A stretch of DNA of 14,146 nucleotides, taken from positions 1 through 14,146 of the forward strand of contig CAKTTL010000073.1 in assembly GCA_934615235.1 (NCBI GenBank), given 5' to 3'. A program made the position numbers and the translations under genes. Below, piece after piece: positions 7,271 to 13,354 of the stretch. The notes under the pieces were generated by a model. The model made no database searches. It saw nothing but the letters and a program-made list of their open reading frames with translations, and was not told where the DNA came from. This DNA comes from an uncultured Clostridia bacterium. Lineage in GTDB: Bacteria; Bacillota; Clostridia; Christensenellales; Aristaeellaceae. Positions within the stretch are counted from its first letter, which is position 1. The number at the start of each line of letters is the position of its first letter.

Positions 7271-7310
7271 CGACATGTTCTGCAAAAAGCATCACATGTC
7301 GTTTATTTTT
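7271..7310 (+). terminator. Rho-independent terminator of the transporter operon
   Basis: Stem CGACATGT/ACATGTCG (7271-7278 with 7294-7301), a 2x2 internal loop, an inner TGC/GCA stem around AAAAA, then TTTATTTTT (7302-7310). Confidence 0.75.
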
Positions 7311-7387
7311 ACACTGTATTTAATGAATCTATTAAAGCACAACAAAGAATCAAAAAGCAAAAGTTTCCTTTTCCTCCCTTGGCTCAG

Positions 7388-8287
7388 TCATGTTATAGGA
7401 TCCTTTCCACGATTTTTCTCTCGATAACTCGATGGTGTGCATCCAACGCATTTTTTAAAAACCATAGAAAAACACTGCGGTGAATTAAAACCAGTAATCT
7501 GCCAAATTTCAGTAATCGTCTTATCCGTGTTACACAATAGCTGCTTGCAAATATTGATGCGTTGGTTATTAACAAGCGTAGAAAAAGACATGCCGTATTC
7601 CACTTTTAGGATTCGTCGGAGATGTTGTTCACTTAAACTGAGCATTTTGGCCATTTCATGAATATCTGCATTTGCATACGACACAGCTAGATATTCCTCG
7701 ATTTTATCCATTCGCTGTAGCTTGATAGGCATAAAACCTCGCTTGGACGAAGACACTCCCCCTTGCGTAAAGTTGTTGCCCTTAGGCGACGCCCTCAACA
7801 AATAAACCAACAATTCTGCTGCGTATAGATTCAGCAGGCTATTATTAGCATACGCCCTGGAATGTTGGGCACACACCATCCGCTCCACGCAAGATATAAT
7901 ATCGGGCTGGCTATCTAAAAGCAATATGTTCTCCGCACGCAAAGCATCCATCTTTTCCCTGCTTTCATTCGTCTCCGCTTCAGGTATGCTGGATGACTTG
8001 TATAACTGCAGTCCAAACGACTGTAAACGAAAATGTTCAGTTACATTACTAATTTTATGATAAATGTTCGGCGGAATCAGCACAGCTTCTCCGCTATTAA
8101 GAAGGTAGCTACCTTTCTGTGTTTCAATTCTTGCAATTCCTTCAAGTAATGTATGCATTTCAAAAGTAAGATGTGCATGCATGGCAACATTTCGCACTGC
8201 CCATGTTCTGATCCCAGAAGGCGTATTTATCGTGATACCAACACCATTAAGCTCCCCTGTTGCAAAATCTGAAATTGTTTCGTTCAT
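7388..8287 (-). CDS. AraC-family transcriptional regulator of the sialic acid locus
   Basis: The 299-residue product has two parts. The N-terminal half resembles an AraC-type cupin sensor: MHAHLTFEMHTLLEG (36-50) with His37 and His39, then GEAVLIPPNIYHKI (66-79). The C-terminal 100 residues are a double helix-turn-helix: DIHEMAKMLSLSEQHLRRIL (208-227) and TITEIWQITGFNSPQCFSMVFKK (257-279), ending in CTPSSYRE. The ATG at 8287 is chosen because GGAGGT lies 4 bases before it and overlaps the alternative ATG at 8299. It is divergent from nanA and convergent with the transporter operon. It is the only regulator in the window, so it is the natural candidate to bind the four ATGCGC-N17-TGC sites, probably as an activator responding to a pathway sugar. 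The inducer cannot be read from sequence. Confidence 0.92.
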   Translation of the reverse strand: MNETISDFATGELNGVGITINTPSGIRTWAVRNVAMHAHLTFEMHTLLEGIARIETQKGSYLLNSGEAVLIPPNIYHKISNVTEHFRLQSFGLQLYKSSSIPEAETNESREKMDALRAENILLLDSQPDIISCVERMVCAQHSRAYANNSLLNLYAAELLVYLLRASPKGNNFTQGGVSSSKRGFMPIKLQRMDKIEEYLAVSYANADIHEMAKMLSLSEQHLRRILKVEYGMSFSTLVNNQRINICKQLLCNTDKTITEIWQITGFNSPQCFSMVFKKCVGCTPSSYREKNRGKDPIT

Positions 8288-8291
8288 TTTG

Positions 8292-8297
8292 ACCTCC
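8292..8297 (-). promoter_or_regulatory. Ribosome binding site that fixes the regulator start
   Basis: GGAGGT on the minus strand, 4 bases before ATG 8287. It overlaps the alternative upstream in-frame ATG at 8299. Confidence 0.7.
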
Positions 8298-8310
8298 ATC
8301 GATTATTTAT

Positions 8311-8324
8311 CGGAAACGCTTTCA
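8311..8324. promoter_or_regulatory. cre-like site in the regulator leader
   Basis: CGGAAACGCTTTCA matches 12 of 14 positions of the CcpA operator consensus TGWAANCGNTNWCA. It lies between the regulator promoter and its ribosome binding site, where bound CcpA could block transcription when preferred sugars are present. This rests on consensus matching only. Confidence 0.4.
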
Positions 8325-8355
8325 ATAAAAATTAATGGTGTAAATTCTTGATCAA

Positions 8356-8384
8356 AGTATATATTGAAAGCACAATTATGTCAA
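8356..8384 (-). promoter_or_regulatory. Promoter of the AraC-family regulator
   Basis: Minus strand TTGACA (8379-8384), 17 bases, TATACT (8356-8361): a near-consensus vegetative promoter. It should give steady expression without an activator, in contrast with the weaker boxes of the target promoters. Confidence 0.75.
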
Positions 8385-8414
8385 CGTCTCAAAAAAAATA
8401 TTGCTTGTAATTCT

Positions 8415-8441
8415 ATGCGCATTTTTGCTCAAAAAAATGCA
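8415..8441 (+). promoter_or_regulatory. Predicted regulator operator, copy 4 (nanA/regulator)
   Basis: ATGCGC-N9-CAAAAAAATGC, nearly the same as copy 3. It also forms a rough dyad, ATGC/GCAT with T-rich and A-rich inner arms. It ends 10 bases before a candidate nanA -35 box and lies 30 bases upstream of the regulator -35 box, so it could serve both directions. Confidence 0.65.
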
Positions 8442-8451
8442 TCGCTATATG

Positions 8452-8480
8452 TTGTAATCATTTTCTTGACATGGTAATGT
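8452..8480 (+). promoter_or_regulatory. Probable nanA promoter
   Basis: TTGTAA (8452-8457), 17 bases, TAATGT (8475-8480), placed 10 bases after the operator as in the other target promoters. A better-looking TTGACA at 8466-8471 has no good -10 at 16-18 bases, only TATATC (8484-8489) at 12 bases, so the exact boxes are uncertain. Confidence 0.4.
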
Positions 8481-8514
8481 AAGTATATCAAATTGAATTT
8501 CAAACTATCTATAT

Positions 8515-8519
8515 GGAGG
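8515..8519 (+). promoter_or_regulatory. Ribosome binding site that fixes the nanA start
   Basis: GGAGG is 5 bases before ATG 8525 and overlaps the upstream in-frame ATG at 8513, which is therefore not the likely start. Confidence 0.7.
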
Positions 8520-8524
8520 AAAAA

Positions 8525-9436
8525 ATGTCGATACCAGAGAAATTTAAAGGTGTGTTTCCCGCATTTTACGCTTGCTATGATAGTAATGGAAACGTCTCTC
8601 GCGAACGCACTTCTCGCCTAGCACAATTTTATTACTCGCTAGGAATTCCGGGCCTTTACGTAGCCGGTAGTTCCGGAGAATGCATCTATCAAACCGTAGA
8701 AGAACGCAAGGCAATCCTCGAAGCCGTTATGGATGCTGTTGGCGGCAGAATGACGATCATTGCGCATATTGCCGCACCTTCCACACAAGACAGCATTATA
8801 CTCGCTCAACATGCTGAAAAGTATCATGCCGATGCAATTGCTATGATTCCCGGCATATACTACGGTTTGTCTGATCAGATTGTAAAAAATTACTGGTGTG
8901 ACGTTCTAGACGCAACCGATCAAATTCCATTATTTATTTATAATATTCCTGTTACTGTAAATGGTTATAATCTCTCCACTGATCTGTTCACGCAGATGTT
9001 GGAAACCAAACGTATTGCAGGTGTCAAAAATTCTTCTGGTTCTGTCGCTGATATCATGCGTTTTCGGTTAGCCGGCGGTGATGATATCGCCATTTTCAAT
9101 GGTGCAGATGAACAATATCTCGGTGCAAGAATGATGGGCGCATCCGGCGGCATCGGCGGAACATACGGTTATATGCCTGAGCTATATTTAAAGCTTGAAA
9201 ACTATATTCGCAAGGCAGAATTTGAAAAAGCGTATGCTCTTCAAAAGCAACTATTTGCGCTCATAAACTTCACATTTCATACAAAATCGCTCTATGCCGC
9301 CGCAAAAGAAGTGCTGCGACTTCGTGGTCTTGACGTCGGTAGCGTTCGTCCCCCATTTCTCCCGCTTAGTGGGGATGAGTTTAAAATCGTCCAAGCCCTC
9401 TATAAAAAGATTCAAGAAGTCAATAATAATTTCTAA
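8525..9436 (+). CDS. nanA: N-acetylneuraminate lyase (NanA)
   Basis: The 303-residue member of the DHDPS/NAL aldolase superfamily cleaves N-acetylneuraminate to ManNAc and pyruvate in the cytosol. Visible features: GVFPAFYACYDSNG (9-22) typical of firmicute lyases, GLYVAGSSGE (43-52) carrying the carboxylate-binding loop, Tyr139 in YNIP (139-142), and the Schiff-base Lys168 in GVKNSS (166-171). FNGADE (191-196) and GGIGGTYGYMPE (208-219) follow, and VRPP lies near the C-terminus. The lyase call over other DHDPS-like aldolases rests on the GLYVxGSSGE and NGxDE motifs plus the nanE/nanK context. The start is ATG 8525. It stands alone, divergent from the regulator, with its own operator, and ends before a strong terminator. 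Confidence 0.9.
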   Translation: MSIPEKFKGVFPAFYACYDSNGNVSRERTSRLAQFYYSLGIPGLYVAGSSGECIYQTVEERKAILEAVMDAVGGRMTIIAHIAAPSTQDSIILAQHAEKYHADAIAMIPGIYYGLSDQIVKNYWCDVLDATDQIPLFIYNIPVTVNGYNLSTDLFTQMLETKRIAGVKNSSGSVADIMRFRLAGGDDIAIFNGADEQYLGARMMGASGGIGGTYGYMPELYLKLENYIRKAEFEKAYALQKQLFALINFTFHTKSLYAAAKEVLRLRGLDVGSVRPPFLPLSGDEFKIVQALYKKIQEVNNNF

Positions 9437-9521
9437 ATTCCATAGTTTGCACATCGCATAACGGTTCCGCACATCCTGATTGCATGGATAGCCAGCTCTA
9501 TATTATGGGAAACGTTGTACG

Positions 9522-9558
9522 AAACCGGCGGTCCGCCTCTGCTGACCGCCGGTTTTTT
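9522..9558 (+). terminator. Strong rho-independent terminator after nanA
   Basis: AAACCGGCGGTC (9522-9533) pairs with GACCGCCGGTTT (9544-9555) around a 10-base loop, with TTTTTT (9553-9558) at the end. It ends nanA transcription. The same hairpin lies just past the stop of the leftward gene at 9564 and may serve it too, though its leftward T-run is short. Confidence 0.88.
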
Positions 9559-9563
9559 GTCAT

Positions 9564-11096
9564 TTACTTCTTATGGAACACAATCGCGCGGTCGTATACG
9601 ATCTCATAATACGACGGCCCCACGCCGGTGGCCGGCTCCATATAGGCGCGATAAGCGATAAACAGCTGCGTTCCGTTATCCGCGCCGTAGAAGCGGCCGT
9701 TCGGGTTATCCGTGCTGTACGGGATAGCGGCCGTGTAATCGTCCTCGGCGGTTCGCGCCATTTTGATTACGTAGTAATCGTCGCCGGTCTCGCCAGAGAG
9801 ATACTTCGCCGCGGAATCCGCGTACATGGAATCGTACAGGCTGACGATGCCGTTGAGCATCGGCCGGGCGTACAGAACCGTATTCGCATACGTCGCCTTT
9901 CCCGCCGCCACATGGTTCACGCCGTAAACCACGACGAAATCCTCGTCCGAGTTGAGCGTGAAATCGTTCGTCATCAGGTAGCTCGTATCGCGGTTGTCGC
10001 CCTGCGCGTTTTCGTCGTTAAGATAGCCCGTCATTCCTTCCGGAACGGCGATGCGCGCGGAAAGCTCTTCGTAGTCGTATTCGTCGCCGTATTCCGCAAT
10101 CAGCTGCAGGCGAATCGCATCCAGCGTCTTGTCGGCCTCCGGCATCGTCTGTACCTCGTGCACGCCGGTGCCGCGGGGCGTAAGCGTCGGGTATTCATAT
10201 GCGTTTTCGGGCGTTTCCTCCTTCGGGGTCACGCGGTAGACGCGCATATCCGTCGCAAGTGCCGCCAGCCACTGGTCAAACGCCGCCTCGTCCGCCGGCT
10301 GCGACGTCCGCATGAGGATGCTGAATACGTCCGCATTCTTCTCAAGCCCCATCCGCATCGTATCGGCGTAGAACGGCGCGACGTTAATCATCTTTTCATC
10401 AAAACCTGCCGCAATCAACGCGCTGCGCGCGGCTTCCGCCGTCGCCTGGTTGCCCGTGGCGATATAGGCGAATTCTCCGCCGAAACAGGAATCCGCGCCC
10501 GCATAGCGGATGTTGTTCATATTCACAGGCTCGCCCATGCTGGCGAATATGGGATGATAAACGCCGGCTTCCGGGCTGCCGTATTTGAAAAAGCTCCGCT
10601 CCGTATATTCCTTGCCGGGTTTCACCTGAGAGGCGAAGACATAATTGATCAGCGAAAAATACTTGCACTCCGGCGGAAGCTTGCCGATGAGCACAACCGC
10701 CTCGTCCTGACGCAGCTTGTACGTCCAGCCGACGGGGCTGAAATACGGGTTGGCGGGCTGGTTTTCCGCCGCCGGATCGTACAGCGCGGACGGCTCTTCC
10801 GCGGGCCAGCTGAACTGCCCCATCTCCGTCGCCGGCGCGGCTTCCTGGTTCGGCGCGGGCGGGATCATGGGCACGAGATAGCCGGAACCGGCGTTGTTGC
10901 CAAAGCAGGAAATCAGCTTGCCTCGGCTCGCCAGCGCGATGGTATCCATGTATTCGAAATGGCCTTCCTGCACGTAGCAGGCTTCCGACAGGTTCTGCGC
11001 AAACAGATCCGCTTCGCCGGTTTCAGCCGCGGCGAAGCCGCCGAACAGACCGCACGCCGTCAGCAGCGCAAGAATCAAACAGACTGTCTTTTTCAT
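9564..11096 (-). CDS. Exported protein of unknown function
   Basis: The 510-residue product is exported. It begins with a signal sequence MKKT plus a hydrophobic core; either Cys15 in LTAC is a lipobox cysteine or cleavage occurs after FAAA (24). I do not recognise the family with certainty. Visible landmarks: GWTYKLRQDEAVVLIGKLPP (123-142) then CKYFSLINYVF (144-154), NNIRYAGADSCFGGEFAYIATG (194-215), MRVYRVTP (284-291), TLTPRGTG (304-311), and further beta-rich sequence to the end. There are no membrane segments after the signal and no obvious catalytic motif. The ATG follows AAAGGAG at 5 bases. It is the last of three leftward genes, after an alkylsulfatase, from which a 152-base palindrome separates it. 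A role with the sulfatase at the cell surface is plausible but unproven. Confidence 0.75.
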   Translation of the reverse strand: MKKTVCLILALLTACGLFGGFAAAETGEADLFAQNLSEACYVQEGHFEYMDTIALASRGKLISCFGNNAGSGYLVPMIPPAPNQEAAPATEMGQFSWPAEEPSALYDPAAENQPANPYFSPVGWTYKLRQDEAVVLIGKLPPECKYFSLINYVFASQVKPGKEYTERSFFKYGSPEAGVYHPIFASMGEPVNMNNIRYAGADSCFGGEFAYIATGNQATAEAARSALIAAGFDEKMINVAPFYADTMRMGLEKNADVFSILMRTSQPADEAAFDQWLAALATDMRVYRVTPKEETPENAYEYPTLTPRGTGVHEVQTMPEADKTLDAIRLQLIAEYGDEYDYEELSARIAVPEGMTGYLNDENAQGDNRDTSYLMTNDFTLNSDEDFVVVYGVNHVAAGKATYANTVLYARPMLNGIVSLYDSMYADSAAKYLSGETGDDYYVIKMARTAEDDYTAAIPYSTDNPNGRFYGADNGTQLFIAYRAYMEPATGVGPSYYEIVYDRAIVFHKK

Positions 11097-11116
11097 ACTT
11101 TCTCCTTTTTATGGGT

Positions 11117-11268
11117 GTATCTGAAAAAGGAAGAGGCGACAGCACGAGCGGATTTTTCGTCAGTTCAAGGAGGGAAATCGAAGGTTTAGTGGCGCTAAAT
11201 CGAGATTTCCCGACGCTGAAATGGCGGAAAAGACGCCGTGATGGAGTCTCAGGGAATTTTTCAGATAC
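11117..11268. repeat. 152-base nested palindrome filling the intergenic space
   Basis: The outer arms are a perfect 12-bp inverted repeat, GTATCTGAAAAA (11117-11128) and TTTTTCAGATAC (11257-11268). Further stems nest inside in correct order: GGCG/CGCC (11135-11138, 11234-11237), TTTTTC/GGAAAA (11153-11158, 11226-11231), TCAG/CTGA (11160-11163, 11216-11219), GGGAAATC/GATTTCCC (11172-11179, 11204-11211), TTTAG/CTAAA (11185-11189, 11195-11199). It begins 3 bases after the sulfatase stop and ends 20 bases before the next ATG. It could be a MITE-like repeat or a structured RNA controlling the downstream gene. No clear target duplication is seen. Confidence 0.7.
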
Positions 11269-11271
11269 GCC

Positions 11272-13275
11272 TCAGGGTTCAACGATATGGAAATACAGCT
11301 CCGGCTGCGCCATGCTTTCGCAGAGCGCCTTGAACAGCGTTTCGTCGCCGCGCTCGAGCGTAACGAGCTTCTCAACGTTCTCCTGATCGCCGTTGGCAAT
11401 GGCCAGAATGCCGGTGCGGACGGTGGAGAGCGTCAAATCGGCGTTTTCATCGGACGCGCCCTTGTAGTACAGCAGCACGCCGTGGTGGACCTTCAGCAGA
11501 TAATCGTCGCCGTCCTGAAGTTTCAGGTTAACGGTAAAGGTCCGGTCGGCCAGCTTCTGCGCATCCAGCATGATGCCCATATAATCGAGCATCGTCTGCG
11601 CGTCCATGCCCTGCGCGGTGGTTCCGACGCCGACGCGCGTCGTCTGCGGGTAATTGTCCGTACCGTTGCGCAGTTCAAACGCGGCGACAAGATACGCGTT
11701 TCTCCATGCGCCGGATTCGGCCTGATAGCCGAGCTGCTCCAGCGCGTCGGCGCAGAGATAACGCGCTTCCATATTGGAAGGATCGGCGAAAACGAGCGTG
11801 TTCGTAATCTGCGCAACCCACTGATATTCGCCCTTTTCATAATCGGCGCGCGCCATTTCGAGCACCTTATCCGTGTCGCCGAGATATTCGACCAGCTTCT
11901 TCGCATATTCGCCCGGCTCCAGCTCGTCGAGATTCACCGGATTCGCGTCGTACCAGCCCATGTATTTCTGATAAACCGCCTTGACGTTGTGCTTGAGCGT
12001 GCCGTAATACTGGCGGGTATACCAGACCTTTTCCAGCGCCTCGGGCAGCTGAATCATCGCGGCAATTTCATCGGCGGTATAGCCTTCGTTGATGTAGAGC
12101 AGCGTCTGGTCGTGCATGAACTTATATACGGCGGCCGTGTTGGTCATGTATTCGTCGACCGTTTCCCTGCCCCAATGCGGCCAGTTATGCGACTGGAAGA
12201 CGACTTCGGCGTCGCCAAAGAGCGTCTGCGCCTCAGTGATATAGCGCGCCCAGGCGTTTGCGTCGCGCACCTCCGCGCCGCGGAGCGTATAGAGGTTATG
12301 CATGGTGCCGGTGCAGTTTTCCGCCATCCACAGCGCCTTCATCTCCGGAAAATACGTGTTCATTTCGGCGGGCGATTCGGTGCCGGGAGTCAGCTGGAAG
12401 ACGGCTTTCACGCCGTCAATTTCGGTTTCATAAATCGTATCGGCAATTTCAACCGTCGGCGCGATATAGCCCACGCCGCCCTGCACGGCCGTCAGCCCGA
12501 TGCCGACGGAAAGGCGGCCCTGCTCGCCGTACTGCAGGAAGCTGCCGTACTGGTAGGTCGCGCGGCGCTTCATCGCCGTCCCGACGAATACGTTTTCCTT
12601 CATCACCGCGTCGACGAACCCCTGCGGCACGATGATCGCGGTCTTTCCGGACGCAATCTGTTCATCGAGCGGGAGCGAAGGATCGGCCGCGTCTTCGGCG
12701 GAGATCAGGCCTTCAATGCCTCCATAATGATCAACATGCGCGTGGCTGATAACAATGGCGACGATTCGCGCGTCCCCCATCTCCGAACGGAACAGCTTGA
12801 GCGCCTCCGCAGCGGTATACCGGCTGCTTGCGCAGTCCATGATAATCCAGCCGTTTTCGCTGCGGATAAACGTGATATTCGAAATATCGTAGCCGCGCAC
12901 CTGATAGATATCGTCGGTCACCTTAAACAGGCCGTAAACGGCGTTATACTGCGTGTTGCGCCACAGGCTCGGGTTGGCGGACGCGGGCGCGCTTTCATTT
13001 TCACGGACAAAATTGTACGCGTCCTGCGACCAGATGGTCACGCCGTTTTCCGCCTTGATGGTAAGCGTTTCCGGCGCGGCAATCAGGCCGCGGTTGGCGA
13101 ATTCGGCTTCCTGCCCGTCGCTGAAATCAAGCAGCTGATACACCTCGGCGTTTTTCTCCTCGGTGATGGCGGTCGCCGGCTTTTTTTCGGCGGTGAGGCC
13201 GGTTTCTCCAAGCGCGCAGGGCGCGCATGAAATCGTCAGCCATGCCGCGAGCGCGGCGGCAGCAATACGCTTCAT
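11272..13275 (-). CDS. Secreted MBL-fold alkylsulfatase (SdsA1/BDS1-like)
   Basis: The 667-residue product hydrolyses alkyl (perhaps aryl) sulfate esters by family homology. A signal peptide (about 1-23, ending CALG) exports it. The zinc ligands of the SdsA1 type are all present in order: His178, His180, Asp182 and His183 in HAHVDHYGG, Glu300 in PGTES, Glu319 in MAENCTGTMHNLYTLRG, and His363 in FQSHNWPHWG. After the catalytic domain comes the helical dimerisation region (YEKGEYQWVAQITNTLVFAD, then EQLGYQAESGAWRNAYL) and a C-terminal SCP2-like domain with VHHGVLLYYKG. Length matches the family (about 630-670). The ATG at 13275 follows GGAGG at 7 bases; the longer reading from 13347 has no such site. 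A terminator-like hairpin lies directly upstream. The true substrate is unknown; sulfated lipids or host-derived sulfate esters are possible. Confidence 0.92.
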   Translation of the reverse strand: MKRIAAAALAAWLTISCAPCALGETGLTAEKKPATAITEEKNAEVYQLLDFSDGQEAEFANRGLIAAPETLTIKAENGVTIWSQDAYNFVRENESAPASANPSLWRNTQYNAVYGLFKVTDDIYQVRGYDISNITFIRSENGWIIMDCASSRYTAAEALKLFRSEMGDARIVAIVISHAHVDHYGGIEGLISAEDAADPSLPLDEQIASGKTAIIVPQGFVDAVMKENVFVGTAMKRRATYQYGSFLQYGEQGRLSVGIGLTAVQGGVGYIAPTVEIADTIYETEIDGVKAVFQLTPGTESPAEMNTYFPEMKALWMAENCTGTMHNLYTLRGAEVRDANAWARYITEAQTLFGDAEVVFQSHNWPHWGRETVDEYMTNTAAVYKFMHDQTLLYINEGYTADEIAAMIQLPEALEKVWYTRQYYGTLKHNVKAVYQKYMGWYDANPVNLDELEPGEYAKKLVEYLGDTDKVLEMARADYEKGEYQWVAQITNTLVFADPSNMEARYLCADALEQLGYQAESGAWRNAYLVAAFELRNGTDNYPQTTRVGVGTTAQGMDAQTMLDYMGIMLDAQKLADRTFTVNLKLQDGDDYLLKVHHGVLLYYKGASDENADLTLSTVRTGILAIANGDQENVEKLVTLERGDETLFKALCESMAQPELYFHIVEP

Positions 13276-13282
13276 GTCTCTT

Positions 13283-13287
13283 CCTCC
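13283..13287 (-). promoter_or_regulatory. Ribosome binding site that fixes the sulfatase start
   Basis: GGAGG on the minus strand, 7 bases before ATG 13275. It supports the shorter reading, which begins exactly at the signal peptide. Confidence 0.7.
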
Positions 13288-13302
13288 ATTATCGTTTTTC
13301 CT

Positions 13303-13337
13303 GAAAAACCGGCCTGGCGCAGGCGCGCGCCAGACCG
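13303..13337 (-). terminator. Terminator or attenuator hairpin before the sulfatase gene
   Basis: On the minus strand an 11-bp G+C-rich stem with one G-T pair (13327-13337 with 13310-13320), a 6-base loop, then GTTTTTC. It stands 18 bases after the stop of the upstream gene and only 27 bases before the sulfatase ATG, leaving no room for a promoter between. Confidence 0.7.
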
Positions 13338-13354
13338 AATAACCCATAATGCTT

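Noticed and set aside
7226..7483. Plus-strand frame of 85 codons after the transporter operon
   Set aside because: It runs through both terminator hairpins and into the regulator gene, and has no ribosome binding site or protein-like features.
9573..11189. Long plus-strand open frame of 538 codons opposite the unknown exported protein
   Set aside because: It is rich in Arg, His and Val, lacks domains, signal and ribosome binding site, and is the mirror of a gene with a clear start. Long antisense frames are expected in G+C-rich coding DNA.
11117..11268. Reading the palindrome as an insertion sequence or CRISPR unit
   Set aside because: There is no transposase, no clear target-site duplication, and no repeat-spacer pattern. 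Only a non-coding repeat or RNA structure is supported.
11287..13230. Long plus-strand open frame of 647 codons opposite the sulfatase
   Set aside because: The minus strand encodes an intact zinc sulfatase in full. The plus frame has antisense-like composition and no family features.
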